NCBI GenBank assembly: GCA_964612065.1
Contig: CAZTCD010000011.1
Coordinates: forward strand, 1-54,885
Source: JAKFYM01 sp964612065
Lineage (GTDB): Bacteria > Bdellovibrionota > UBA1018 > CAIPTA01
DNA length: 54,885 nucleotides
Direction of reading: 5' to 3'
The notes under the pieces are model-generated. The model saw only the letters and a program-made list of their open reading frames with translations. It was not told the DNA's origin and made no database searches. Position numbers and translations under genes: made by a program. Numbering within the stretch: position 1 is the first letter of the stretch; each line of letters begins with the position of its first letter. Shown piece after piece: positions 9,064-17,147 of this stretch.

Positions 9064-9312
9064 ATGGCCCGCGTTACCGTTGAAGATTGCCTTCGTTATG
9101 TAACCAACCGCTACGAGTTGGTTCACCTTTGCACCAAGCGCACCCGCCAGCTTTTTCGTGGTGCAGAGCGGCTTGTGCAGTGCAAAAACAACGAGGTAGT
9201 AACCGCCCTCCGCGAAATCGCCGGTGGCAAGGTTCGCTTGCAGAAGTTGCAACGCCGTATCGATCTCGACGACGAAGTGCCCGTAGAGCCAAATCCCACT
9301 CTTACGCAGTAA
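9064..9312 (+). CDS. rpoZ: DNA-directed RNA polymerase subunit omega
   Basis: An 82-residue protein beginning M-A-R-V-T-V-E-D-C-L, followed by N-R-Y-E-L-V, R-T-R-Q-L and V-T-A-L-R-E-I-A-G-G-K-V, the conserved blocks of omega. The subunit wraps the C-terminal tail of beta-prime and aids assembly. Omega often contains 'NDK' before the V-x-A-L-R-E-I block; here it reads N-N-E. GGAGAT lies 5-10 bases before the ATG. It is not linked to gmk or spoT as in many proteobacteria, but stands before an exported protein gene. Confidence 0.93.
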   Translation: MARVTVEDCLRYVTNRYELVHLCTKRTRQLFRGAERLVQCKNNEVVTALREIAGGKVRLQKLQRRIDLDDEVPVEPNPTLTQ

Positions 9313-9342
9313 TTGCCCTGAAGATCTTTTCCTGGGCGCGAA

Positions 9343-9364
9343 ACTTCCTTAAGCTTTAGGAAGT
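9343..9364 (+). other. Hairpin covering the ribosome-binding site of the 9363 gene
   Basis: ACTTCCT (9343-9349) pairs with AGGAAGT (9358-9364) around an 8-base loop. The 3' arm contains the only Shine-Dalgarno-like AGGA and reaches into the GTG start, so the structure could limit translation of the next gene when it is co-transcribed with rpoZ. Confidence 0.35.
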
Positions 9365-10364
9365 GCGCGCCTCTTCTTTTTTCCTTCTAAGCCTTCTTTT
9401 TTCCTGCCCGCTCTTCGCCGCGGAAAGCAAAAAGCCCGCGGCCGCCAATAGCGCCATTCCCTATCTTGGGCCCGGCTCCGACAAGCTCACCGCCGAGGAA
9501 TACGAGCGCGTCTACAAGAACTACATCCAAACCTCCGTGCTCCTCGGCTATCCCTTCCTGAAAGAGGAAGCCGCCGCCTGCGATCAGGCCCTCTCCGCCC
9601 TGTTCCGGGGCGCAGGCTTTTTCGCCTATCCCGTTCCCGCCGAAGCCCAGCAGGTTCGCCGCAGCACCAAAACGATAAAAGGCAAGAAGGTGGAAACCTA
9701 CGAAGGCTCCGGCATCCTCATTCAGGTAACGCGAAATGCCGGAAACGGCGGCCTCGATCGCTTGATCCTCCTGAACTCCTCCTCCACCAAAGCCATGCGC
9801 CGGCTCGTGGGCTATGCGAAATCCGAAAACCTTCGCCTCGAGAAAGACCCCGTAACCGGCCTCGAGCGCGTGAGGGGCATTCCCGTGGGCTATCCGCATC
9901 CCTTCCTCACCAGCGATGGGCAGGGGCTTTATGTGAAAGAGCTCCGCTTCAACGGAAAGACCGAAGGCTGCGAACCGTTAGGCTTCCAGGACAATACCTG
10001 GGTGGCCGGCTTCGATCTTTCCGACAGCCGCTGCCAGGAGCTTCAGGCAGGCGCAGAGCGCGTGTGGAAAGAGGAGATTTCTCCCTCAGCCTTCGCCGAG
10101 AGCGAGCTCAAGAGAATGAAGGCCGTGGCGCTCAAGAGCGCTCTGGCCAAGGGAACCAAAGAGCAAGAGGCCAAGGAGCTCGTGGAAAAGCATTTCCAGC
10201 CTCCCTTCACGAACGAGATCAATGTGGTGGGCTCAGCCATGCGAAACCTCGCCCAGTGCAACCTCCTCGCGCTCGGAAGGGCCGGAAAAGCGCCCGCGAA
10301 GGCCGCTGGGGAGGGGGAGCCCCCCGCCGGGGACAAAGGCACAGGCGCCGGGTCTGCTAAATAG
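9363..10364 (+). CDS. Exported protein of unknown function
   Basis: A 333-residue protein with a Sec signal peptide (about 20 residues ending C-P-L-F-A-A). The mature part has a few cysteines, a central mixed domain with G-S-G-I-L-I-Q-V and L-D-R-L-I-L-L-N strands, a helical Lys/Glu-rich segment near 235-275 and a flexible Gly/Ala/Pro-rich tail after residue 305. The start is GTG, with a weak Shine-Dalgarno buried in a hairpin; no other start fits the signal peptide. It may be co-transcribed with rpoZ, 50 bases upstream. The family is not recognised; periplasmic or surface location is inferred from the signal. Confidence 0.7.
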   Translation: MRASSFFLLSLLFSCPLFAAESKKPAAANSAIPYLGPGSDKLTAEEYERVYKNYIQTSVLLGYPFLKEEAAACDQALSALFRGAGFFAYPVPAEAQQVRRSTKTIKGKKVETYEGSGILIQVTRNAGNGGLDRLILLNSSSTKAMRRLVGYAKSENLRLEKDPVTGLERVRGIPVGYPHPFLTSDGQGLYVKELRFNGKTEGCEPLGFQDNTWVAGFDLSDSRCQELQAGAERVWKEEISPSAFAESELKRMKAVALKSALAKGTKEQEAKELVEKHFQPPFTNEINVVGSAMRNLAQCNLLALGRAGKAPAKAAGEGEPPAGDKGTGAGSAK

Positions 10365-10467
10365 CTGATATAAAAATAGATTTTTCTTGAACTTTAAGCT
10401 CCACTTTTGGGCAAAAATCGAATAAATCATTCCCACCCCTGCTACCCCTTGTTTTGGGAGTTTTTCG

Positions 10468-10989
10468 ATGAAGAGCCTCGTTCTTCTTAGCTTGTTCTGC
10501 GCTGCTCCGGCCTTGGCCAATCCTCTTTCTTTCGAAGGAGAGTTCGTGGCGCCCAAGCATAAAGTTACCTTCCGCCATGGCTACGATATCGTGGGCTGCA
10601 CGGAAGAGAACGGCGAATGGCACGAAGGCAAGGGTTGCGTGTTCAAGGGCGAGAACAATCTCTCCGTAGTAAAAAACGGAACCACCTGGTTCGCCCGCAT
10701 CAGCACCATCTCCCCGAACGCCAGCCTCTGCGATTTTGAGGGCGAAGCGGTTCAGGTTTCCCCGAATGTTCTTCTCGCGAAAGCGGAAGGCGAGCAGTTC
10801 GTGCCCGGAGCGCGCTCTGGCACCGGCAGCTGGATCCCTGCTGTTTGCGAAGTGCAGATTTCCTATAGGCCCGACGGATCCGTGAGCGTGCGGGAAAAAG
10901 ATTTCCGCAAATGCGCCTCGTTCTGCGGCGCCACCGCTTTCCTCTCGATTCCGACCGCTGCTCGCAAGACCAAGCTCTCTCTCAAATAA
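10468..10989 (+). CDS. Exported small protein, paralogue of the 11181 gene
   Basis: A 173-residue protein with a clear signal peptide (M-K-S-L-V-L-L-S-L-F-C-A-A-P-A-L-A). The mature domain has the order C-x-E-x-x-G-x-W-x-E-G, then N-G-T-T-W-F-A-R-I, S-x-C-D-F-E-G-E-A, C-E-V-Q-I-S-Y and D-F-R-K-C-A-S-F-C-G, with six cysteines that could pair. The same order recurs in the next gene, so the two are tandem paralogues. The ATG follows GGGAG by 7 bases. Function is unknown; export and a compact disulfide-bonded fold are inferred. Confidence 0.75.
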   Translation: MKSLVLLSLFCAAPALANPLSFEGEFVAPKHKVTFRHGYDIVGCTEENGEWHEGKGCVFKGENNLSVVKNGTTWFARISTISPNASLCDFEGEAVQVSPNVLLAKAEGEQFVPGARSGTGSWIPAVCEVQISYRPDGSVSVREKDFRKCASFCGATAFLSIPTAARKTKLSLK

Positions 10990-11180
10990 ATTGAGCCTCC
11001 GGAGCGCGCGGAATTTTTCCACCTGCGTTTTCTTTGCGGGGAAAATAACCACGTAATTTCTGCCCTGGATTCCGGCTCCCTCCACGGGGAAAAGGGGAGG
11101 GAATGGCTTTCATTCACTCCTTGCCTCTGGCCCCTAACTTGAATTGTTGAGAGCCGGAACCCTTCATCAAGGAGTAGAAG

Positions 11181-11642
11181 ATGAAATACCTATTTGCCTT
11201 TGCTGCGTTTCTGCACTCGATCCCGTCACTGGCGCTTGCCCCTGATCCTCGCGAAGGTTTGTTCGCTTATGCTCATACGATCAGCTTTTTAGGGGAATTC
11301 AGCGGGCGGGAATGCCGGGAGGCCGAGGGCGTGTGGGTGGAAGGTCATTGCAGGGTGCCCGTGAGCGATTACGTGATCCTGGAGCGCGCACACCCGGATC
11401 AATGGAATGTGCGGGTAGACACCGTTACCACCAATGGACGGAGTTGCGAGCTATCAGGCACGGCCGTGGCAGCATCAGAGAACGATCTGGTGGCCGTGAG
11501 TGGGGCCGGGGAGGGGTGTCGCCTGCGGCTTTCGTTTCAAGGCAAATCGATAGGCGTCAAGAAGATCGATCCCGCGGCCTGCGCGGATCTTTGTGGCTCA
11601 AACGAGGGGCTTGAGATCCTGGAGGCGAAGAAGCTTCGTTAA
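11181..11642 (+). CDS. Exported small protein, paralogue of the 10468 gene
   Basis: A 153-residue protein with a signal peptide ending near S-L-A-L-A. The mature part mirrors the preceding gene: F-x-G-E-F, C-R-E-A-E-G-V-W-V-E-G, W-N-V-R-V, S-C-E-L-S-G-T-A, C-R-L-R-L-S-F and D-P-A-A-C-A-D-L-C-G. Cysteine positions are kept while the rest has diverged strongly, which suggests an old duplication under structural constraint. AAGGAG lies 8 bases before the ATG. A 190-base gap separates the two copies, so each may have its own promoter. Function is unknown. Confidence 0.75.
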   Translation: MKYLFAFAAFLHSIPSLALAPDPREGLFAYAHTISFLGEFSGRECREAEGVWVEGHCRVPVSDYVILERAHPDQWNVRVDTVTTNGRSCELSGTAVAASENDLVAVSGAGEGCRLRLSFQGKSIGVKKIDPAACADLCGSNEGLEILEAKKLR

Positions 11643-11650
11643 AGGCCGGT

Positions 11651-12211
11651 TCAGCGCAGGCGAAGAGCGCCCTGGCTCACGCGGCCGAGGTGCGAAGAGG
11701 AAAGAGTGCCGCGCGGGCGCTCTTGCAGGGAGAATTCGCAATCGAGGATGCCGGAAAAGCGGCCGCGATCGGATTCGATTTCCACAGGCACACTCCAGCT
11801 TTCGAGGAAGTTCCCGGTTTTTTCTTCCCGGTACACAGCTCCATCTCTCCAGTGCGGATAAGTGCGCATCCGCTTTTCTTCGTATCCATCTGCCTGAACG
11901 AGGCCGGTGGTGCGGATCTTGGAGCCGGGCAAAATCGTGAGTGCGGGAGCTGTTCCTCTCGCCTTGGTGTTTGGAAGATCAATCTGAAGATTGCACTGGT
12001 TGAGGGCTCTGCCTCGGGCATTCCAGCGGATCTGGTAGAAGAAGGATTGGTCGAGGTAGTGGCCCCGGGCGTGGTGCTCATACATCGAGTTCGTGAGCCG
12101 AAGGGCCTTCGCAACTTCGATGGGGCTTCCCACAGGAAGCCGGAGAAGGTTCGCGCCTTCGGCGCTGAAGGGGATGGCGAGAAGAGCCAGCAATAGCGGG
12201 AGGAGTTTCAT
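11651..12211 (-). CDS. Exported protein of unknown function
   Basis: A 186-residue protein with a signal peptide (M-K-L-L-P-L-L-L-A-L-L-A-I-P-F-S-A-E-G-A). The mature part is rich in beta-strand-like stretches, with only two cysteines (N-Q-C-N-L-Q-I and L-D-C-E-F-S-L) that could form one disulfide. It converges on the tandem paralogues at 10468-11642 and shares no obvious sequence with them. The ATG has no Shine-Dalgarno; a promoter ends 6 bases before it. The family is not recognised. Confidence 0.7.
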   Translation of the reverse strand: MKLLPLLLALLAIPFSAEGANLLRLPVGSPIEVAKALRLTNSMYEHHARGHYLDQSFFYQIRWNARGRALNQCNLQIDLPNTKARGTAPALTILPGSKIRTTGLVQADGYEEKRMRTYPHWRDGAVYREEKTGNFLESWSVPVEIESDRGRFSGILDCEFSLQERPRGTLSSSHLGRVSQGALRLR

Positions 12212-12217
12212 GCGGGC

Positions 12218-12246
12218 AATTTATTAAATAAAAGCAAAAATATCAA
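12218..12246 (-). promoter_or_regulatory. Candidate leaderless promoter of the 12211 gene
   Basis: On the minus strand TTGATA (12246-12241) and TAAATT (12223-12218) have a 17-base spacer. Only 6 bases separate the -10 from the ATG at 12211, and no Shine-Dalgarno is present. Confidence 0.5.
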
Positions 12247-12304
12247 TTAATATCTTGTGAAGAAAATTTTAAATGCCTGTAATTACAGATGCTTATGGGT
12301 GAGG

Positions 12305-15238
12305 TTAGAGCTTTTGCAATAGATCGAGGAGATCGTCTCGGGTGAGGTCGGCGCTCTTTTCGGATTGGGAAAGCAGGCCCTCGGCGAGGCCCCGCTTGCT
12401 CTTCTGGAGCTGGAGGATTTTGTCTTCCACGGTATTCCGCGCCACGAGCCGGTGGATGAACACAGGGTTCTGCTGCCCGATGCGGTGGGCGCGGTCGGCG
12501 GCCTGGTCTTCGGCGGCAGGGTTCCACCAGGGATCGAGAATATAAATATGATCGGCTGCGGTGAGGGTGATGCCCACGCCGCCCGCTTTGAGTGAGAGGA
12601 GCATCACGGCGGGGCCGTCGTCTTTCTGGAAGGCGGAAACCACCTGATCGCGGTTCCGGGTGGTGCCGTCGAGGCGCGAGAAGGTCACGTTCTTTTCCTT
12701 GAGCCGCTTCTCCACGAGATCGAGGAGGGAGGTCCACTGCGAGAAGATCAGGGCGCGGTGGCCGAGGTCGAGGCTTTCCTCGAGGCTTTCCATCAGCAGG
12801 CTAAGCTTCGCAGATCCGAAATCAGCCGGAAGGCCGGATCCCGGCACGAGAAAGGGATGGCAGCAGGCCTGGCGCAGGCGAAGCAGCATCTCGAGAGCCG
12901 CAAACACAGAGCCCGAGGTTTCGAGCTTTTCGAGCACCTCTTGCTTGGAGGAGGCCACGATTGCTTTGTAGAGGCTGGTTTCCTCATCGGAGAGATCGCA
13001 ATGGAGGGTAACTTCCGTGCGGGGCGGAAGCTCGGGCGCCACATCGGTTTTTTTGCGGCGGAGGAGGAAGGGGCGGATCCTCTGGCGGAGCTTATCGAGC
13101 TTGCGCGGATTGCCGCTCCTCATGGCCTCACCGAAGCGCTGAGTGAATTCGGAGCGCTTCCAGAGGAGGCCCGGGTTCAGGAACTGAAATTGCGACCAAA
13201 GATCATCGAGGCGGTTCTCCACCGGGGTGCCGGAGAGGGCCACGCGGAACTCGCCGCGCAGGCGGTGGGCGGCTTTGGCGATCTGGGAATCGGGATTTTT
13301 GATCACCTGAGTTTCGTCGAGGATCACGGTGTCCCAGTGCACGGCCGCGAGCTTATCCTGATCGATGCGAAGAATGCCGTAAGAAGTGAGGGTAACGCCC
13401 TCGCCGAGGGCGCGGCCGCCGCCATGGTAGAGAGAAACTTTGAGCGAGGGGCGGAATTCATTGATCTGATCGGCCCAGCTCTGGAGCACGGAAGTGGGGC
13501 AAACCACGAGGGTGCGGCCTTCGATGCAGGCGATGCTCTGCAGGGTTTTTCCGAGGCCCATATCGTCGGCCAGCATGGCGCCCATTCCGGCCTGGCGCAG
13601 GAAGAGCAGCCAATCCACGCCTTTTCGCTGATAGGGGCGGAGGTTGGCTTTAAGATCCTGGGGCAAGGGGGTGCGCGGGAGCGAATCCATGCCGAGGAGG
13701 CGCTTGCAGAGAGACTGAATGCGATCGGGCACAGCCACGCCTTCGTCTTCGCAAAGCTGGGCGAGATCAGGCACGAGGTAGCGGGGGAGGCTTTCGGTTT
13801 CCGAGGTGCGGGCCGAGAGAAGGGATTCCACCCGGTCGGCGTACTTCAGGAGCCAGTCGTGCGGAAGGGCCGCCCAGCCTCCGCCATTGAGCTGCACAAA
13901 GGATCGGTTTTCCTTCCAGGCGTCGAGCACCTTGGAGGGATCCACAGAGCCGGCGGAATCGGGAAGGTGGAAAGACAGCTGGAAGTTTTCTTCGTCCCAG
14001 CAGAAATCGGGCGAGAGATCTCCCTGCACGGTGAAGGCCGATAGGCCGTTGCCGCTCGTGTCCCAATCTCGCACCTTGCTCACAAACAGCAGGGCGCTTT
14101 CGTCTTCGAAAACGCTTTGGCGGCCGGCCTGTAGCTGCAGCTCGGCATGCAGGCGTTTGCGCCACTTTTCTTCGGCGTCGAGATCGCGCTCCGGGATCAC
14201 CTCATCATGGAGGCTCACAAGCTTATCGCCCTGCACTTCGGCCACGGCGGGATTTCCGTAAACGAGCATAGGGTAGGCGGAGAGGCGGCTAGGGCTCTCC
14301 GCCTGGAGGTGCAGCACGATCCGTGGCTCGTGGCGGGCCACTTTGGGCAGCCGCTTTGTTTCCACGTGAATCACCAGCTTGCTCTCGAGAGAGGGCAGGA
14401 TCTCGGAGGCGAACTGAGCGAATTCGGAAGGCTCGTAAGTGCGGAAGGAGGCGCGCTCTTTGCTGGTGAGGGCGGGCTCTCGCACGGCCTTCAGCGTGCG
14501 GCCGCAGAGGGCCGCGCCGTTTTTGAAAATCTGGGAAACAGAGGAATCGGCATGCCAGTCGAGGCGGATGCCTTTGGCACCCTCGTTGGTAACCTTGGCC
14601 TGCGGGCTCACGGTTTGGGCGGAAATATCTACCGGTTCGTCCCCATAATGCACTCTCGGGCATCCCTGAAGGGCCGCAAGCAGGCGGGTGAGGGTGTAGC
14701 GATCGAGCGGGTTCTGGTAGGAGCCGCCGAGCACGTGGTCCACGGCGAAGTCTTCTTTGCCGGCGATCGGGCTCGAGCCGCTGAGGCGCCCGCTTTGGAG
14801 GCCGCCCACGAGGGAAACCAGGCTGGTGTTGTGAAGGCGTTCAGGCTTTTTTCCGCCTACGAGGAAGCGGTCGAAATAGAGATAACCAGCCTGAGGGAAG
14901 AAGCGGTATTCGAGAGAAAGGGGCGCGCCTTTCTTAACCGTGGGGGCATCGGGTTTTTTGGTGAGGCCATCGCGGAAAGCGAGGAAGGCGGCGATCGCGT
15001 GAGTGCAGGGATCGTTGCGGTCGCCACAATCGCAATACCAATCGTGCTCCTGCGGCCAAAGGGTGATTTTGGGGGAAACGGGCGGCTTGTGGTAGCGGAG
15101 AAGGATCTCTTGGGCGTTCTGGCTCTCTAGATAAAAAACGCCGTCTTTGGCGAGCGAAACTCCGCGCGACCAGATACCAGGCAGGGCGGCCTTCTGGAGG
15201 GCGAGTTGCAACGGAGAGAGGTTTCCGGGTTTCGGCAT
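12305..15238 (-). CDS. SWIM zinc-finger SNF2-family helicase
   Basis: A 977-residue Swi2/Snf2 ATPase. A SWIM zinc finger, C69-x-C71-x6-C78-x-H80, lies at the N terminus. The helicase core starts near 525: Walker A M-G-L-G-K-T (560-565), motif II D641-E-T-Q644, motif III S-G-T-P-V-E-N-R (669-676), then the C-terminal half with F-S-Q-W, S-L-K-A-G-G-V-G-I-T-L-T, W-W-N-P-A-A-E-D-Q-A and R-A-H-R-I-G-Q. This is the HepA/RapA-related arrangement found in many bacteria; members remodel nucleoprotein complexes, but the exact substrate of this SWIM-containing group is not known. Motif II reads DETQ rather than the common DEAQ/DEAH. The start ATG has only a weak Shine-Dalgarno. Confidence 0.9.
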   Translation of the reverse strand: MPKPGNLSPLQLALQKAALPGIWSRGVSLAKDGVFYLESQNAQEILLRYHKPPVSPKITLWPQEHDWYCDCGDRNDPCTHAIAAFLAFRDGLTKKPDAPTVKKGAPLSLEYRFFPQAGYLYFDRFLVGGKKPERLHNTSLVSLVGGLQSGRLSGSSPIAGKEDFAVDHVLGGSYQNPLDRYTLTRLLAALQGCPRVHYGDEPVDISAQTVSPQAKVTNEGAKGIRLDWHADSSVSQIFKNGAALCGRTLKAVREPALTSKERASFRTYEPSEFAQFASEILPSLESKLVIHVETKRLPKVARHEPRIVLHLQAESPSRLSAYPMLVYGNPAVAEVQGDKLVSLHDEVIPERDLDAEEKWRKRLHAELQLQAGRQSVFEDESALLFVSKVRDWDTSGNGLSAFTVQGDLSPDFCWDEENFQLSFHLPDSAGSVDPSKVLDAWKENRSFVQLNGGGWAALPHDWLLKYADRVESLLSARTSETESLPRYLVPDLAQLCEDEGVAVPDRIQSLCKRLLGMDSLPRTPLPQDLKANLRPYQRKGVDWLLFLRQAGMGAMLADDMGLGKTLQSIACIEGRTLVVCPTSVLQSWADQINEFRPSLKVSLYHGGGRALGEGVTLTSYGILRIDQDKLAAVHWDTVILDETQVIKNPDSQIAKAAHRLRGEFRVALSGTPVENRLDDLWSQFQFLNPGLLWKRSEFTQRFGEAMRSGNPRKLDKLRQRIRPFLLRRKKTDVAPELPPRTEVTLHCDLSDEETSLYKAIVASSKQEVLEKLETSGSVFAALEMLLRLRQACCHPFLVPGSGLPADFGSAKLSLLMESLEESLDLGHRALIFSQWTSLLDLVEKRLKEKNVTFSRLDGTTRNRDQVVSAFQKDDGPAVMLLSLKAGGVGITLTAADHIYILDPWWNPAAEDQAADRAHRIGQQNPVFIHRLVARNTVEDKILQLQKSKRGLAEGLLSQSEKSADLTRDDLLDLLQKL

Positions 15239-15373
15239 GGAGCCCCGACAATAGCACAGCGCATCGATTTCGGGGTGGAAAAATGGTGTTCGGCTGCTTT
15301 TGGTGGTGGGCCTGCGTTATTCGGGCTTGGGGGTTTGGGCTAGTGAAAATCCGTTATGGGCGCGTGGCCGTAT

Positions 15374-16192
15374 TCAAGCCTCGCTGGGCCAGCGGGCCAA
15401 GGTGAATTGAGATGGCTCCGGGGAGAATCCCAGGGAGCGGTAGAGGTGATCGGCGGGAGCCCCTGATTCGGCCACGATCACCAGCGTGCGGCCGGGATCT
15501 TCCGCGAAGGCGGTTCGGCAGATTTCGTGGATCATGATTCGGCAAAATCCCTGGCGCCTGTGAAGGGGGGATGTTCCCACATTCTGGAAGCGCCCGAGTG
15601 GCCGGGAGAAAAAGAGCCCGCAATCGGCAACGAGCTCCTCCCCGAGAAAAGCTCCCCACCAATGGCCGTGCCCTTTCTCGCTCATTTCCCTGTACTGCAG
15701 CATCTGAGCCCGCTTGAAGGGAATGTACTCTTCGAGGCGCAGGCTTTCCGGGCGGCATTGAATCTGATTTTGCGTGGCCGCTTCCCATTCTGCCTCGGTT
15801 TTCAAGGGGCGCACTGCGAGGCCTGCCTTTTTTGAGGCCGGCTCCACCAAAAAAGTTTTCTTCAGCGAAAGGGCGGATCCGGTTTCGGCCAGGAAGCCTG
15901 CGGCGAGAAACTCCTCATTTTCACCGGGGGAGGGCTCGTCCCAGCCGAAGGCCGTATGCCGGATCTTTGGGTTGTGGCCGAACTCTTTGCGGAAGAGTGC
16001 CAGCCAGGCTTCCAGATCGCCGCGCTTTGGCGCCGAAGGAAAGAAAAGATAGTTGCCCCAGTAATAGCCGGGATTGCCTGGCGTTTCGGCCGCCAGATAG
16101 CCATCGCGCTCCCGGATCTCGCCTTGAAAGCCGAGGAGGAAGAGATCGGTGCGGGCCGCGAGGGATCGAACTTCGTGCAGGTGGAAGGTCAT
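15374..16192 (-). CDS. GNAT-family N-acetyltransferase
   Basis: A 272-residue protein. The acetyl-CoA-binding motif A is visible as Q-N-V-G-T-S-P-L-H-R-R-Q-G-F (about 215-228), preceded by the strand V-A-D-C-G-L-F and followed by Y-R-S-L-G-F near the end. The N-terminal 130 residues look like a second, degenerate GNAT half (W-x-x-L-F-R-K-E-F, F-L-A-A-G-F), so this may be a tandem GNAT protein. The acceptor substrate is unknown. The gene overlaps osmC by 4 bases (ATGA type), indicating translational coupling. Confidence 0.8.
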   Translation of the reverse strand: MTFHLHEVRSLAARTDLFLLGFQGEIRERDGYLAAETPGNPGYYWGNYLFFPSAPKRGDLEAWLALFRKEFGHNPKIRHTAFGWDEPSPGENEEFLAAGFLAETGSALSLKKTFLVEPASKKAGLAVRPLKTEAEWEAATQNQIQCRPESLRLEEYIPFKRAQMLQYREMSEKGHGHWWGAFLGEELVADCGLFFSRPLGRFQNVGTSPLHRRQGFCRIMIHEICRTAFAEDPGRTLVIVAESGAPADHLYRSLGFSPEPSQFTLARWPSEA

Positions 16193-16638
16193 GGGGCTTT
16201 CCCGGAGAAATCGGCCTGGTCCTCAGTGATCAAATCCCCATTGAGATGCACACGATAGTAGATGGGGCAGTGGGCGGCCACCATGGCCGAAACCCCGCAC
16301 TCTTCGGTTTGGGAGGCACGCACGGCTTCGATGGCGATCGAGGCCTCCACCACGCCTTCAAAATAGTAATCGAGGGTAACGGAATCGAAAGTAGCAGGTT
16401 TTCCTTCCCGCTTGGGGGCATCGGCGGTGATGCGAAGGCTTTTTAGGTCCTGCTTGAATTTGCGCATGCGGGCGGCCACATCCACGCCGGTGCAGCCGCA
16501 GACGGAGGCAAGCAGGAGCTGCTTGGGGCTGAGCGCCTTGCCTTCCCCAAAAGGAGGAAGGGCGTCCATAAGCGACGTACGCTCCCCATCGGTGGCCTCG
16601 AAGCGCATCTTTCCCTGCCAGCTGATTTCGATTTTCAT
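16189..16638 (-). CDS. OsmC/Ohr-family protein
   Basis: A 149-residue protein of the OsmC superfamily, which reduces organic or inorganic peroxides with a pair of thiols. The conserved helix L-S-P-K-Q-L-L-L-A-S-V-C47-G-C49-T-G and the second cysteine C114 in E-E-C-G-V-S-A-M fit the family; C124 is an additional thiol. The opening W-x-G-K-M-R-F is typical. It is the first gene of an osmC-GNAT pair. Its strong Shine-Dalgarno GGAGGGAG lies in the 3' arm of a perfect 11-base hairpin directly upstream, so translation may be controlled by that structure. Confidence 0.88.
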   Translation of the reverse strand: MKIEISWQGKMRFEATDGERTSLMDALPPFGEGKALSPKQLLLASVCGCTGVDVAARMRKFKQDLKSLRITADAPKREGKPATFDSVTLDYYFEGVVEASIAIEAVRASQTEECGVSAMVAAHCPIYYRVHLNGDLITEDQADFSGKAP

Positions 16639-16640
16639 AA

Positions 16641-16675
16641 TAAAAACTCCCTCCTGCCTTCATAGCAGGAGGGAG
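16641..16675 (-). terminator. Hairpin-plus-U-tract that also contains the osmC ribosome-binding site
   Basis: On the minus strand an 11-base perfect stem (arms at 16675-16665 and 16657-16647, loop of 7) is followed by TTTTTA, a terminator shape that would end transcripts from the 16703-16957 gene. The 3' arm is GCAGGAGGGAG, the osmC Shine-Dalgarno, 8 bases before its ATG. It could therefore act as terminator, attenuator or translational switch. Confidence 0.7.
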
Positions 16676-16702
16676 AAAGAGGGGGGAGGGGGAAAATTGT
16701 TT

Positions 16703-16957
16703 TTAGAGGCCGCCGATGTCGGCGCCGCCGTCGTCATCGTCGTCGTCGCCATTGGGGCGGGTGGGCTTGTTTTCTATTACTTTAGAGGCGTCGCGGTCGA
16801 AGCCTTGTTCGTCATCGGAGCTCAGGCCCTGGCAGCCTTGGGCTGTTTCATCGCAGGGGGTAGAGGGACGGGCTAGCGCCGGGGTGGAGAGCGCTGCCGC
16901 CATAAGAAGGGCCACGAGAGGGGTTCGTATTAGAAGGGTTCGCATCCAGGTGGTCAT
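16703..16957 (-). CDS. Small exported poly-Asp protein
   Basis: An 84-residue protein with a signal peptide (L-V-A-L-L-M-A-A-A-L-S-T-P-A-L-A) and a mature part of only about 55 residues. It has two cysteines (T-P-C-D-E-T-A-Q-G-C) and an acidic tail with six consecutive Asp and a Gly-rich end (D-D-D-D-D-D-G-G-A-D-I-G-G). The acidic tail could bind calcium or other cations. No Shine-Dalgarno is evident at the ATG. It lies between leuS and osmC and ends just before the hairpin at 16641-16675. Coding status is supported by the signal peptide but remains moderate because the protein is short. Confidence 0.5.
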   Translation of the reverse strand: MTTWMRTLLIRTPLVALLMAAALSTPALARPSTPCDETAQGCQGLSSDDEQGFDRDASKVIENKPTRPNGDDDDDDGGADIGGL

Positions 16958-17007
16958 GCCGGATCTATCGCAAGGGCAAAGCCAGGCTTTATCTCAAGGA
17001 TATCAAG

Positions 17008-17029
17008 CCTGTCTCCGGCGGGAGACAGG
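17008..17029. other. Perfect 9-base hairpin downstream of leuS
   Basis: CCTGTCTCC (17008-17016) and GGAGACAGG (17021-17029) flank a 4-base loop. No U-tract follows on either strand, so it is at best a weak terminator or an mRNA 3'-end stabiliser. Confidence 0.4.
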
Positions 17030-17058
17030 GGGCACTGATGGACGGGTGTGCAGGGCTT

Positions 17059-17147
17059 AGACGGCTACCTTGAGCCAAAGGCGCAGACGGCTACCTTGAG
17101 CCTCCGGCTTAGACGGCTACCTTGAGCCAAAGGCTCAGACAGCTACC
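17059..17147. repeat. Three-and-a-half 26-bp tandem repeats of the leuS 3' end
   Basis: Units at 17059-17084, 17085-17110 and 17111-17136, plus 11 bases of a fourth (17137-17147), share AGACGGCTACCTTGAGCC followed by a variable octamer. On the leuS strand each unit carries the last codons of leuS (Val-Ala-Val) and a small stem of the form GAGCC-NNN-GGCTC. The real leuS stop is in the innermost unit. The array looks like slippage duplication of the gene end and its terminator-like stem. Confidence 0.85.

Noticed and set aside
12758..14044. 428-codon plus-strand frame within the SNF2 helicase
   Set aside because: Antisense to helicase motifs that are strictly conserved; no independent evidence of coding.
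17059..17147. CRISPR or phage attachment site near leuS
   Set aside because: Units are directly adjacent without spacers, and no integrase or second distant copy is present; tandem duplication explains them.
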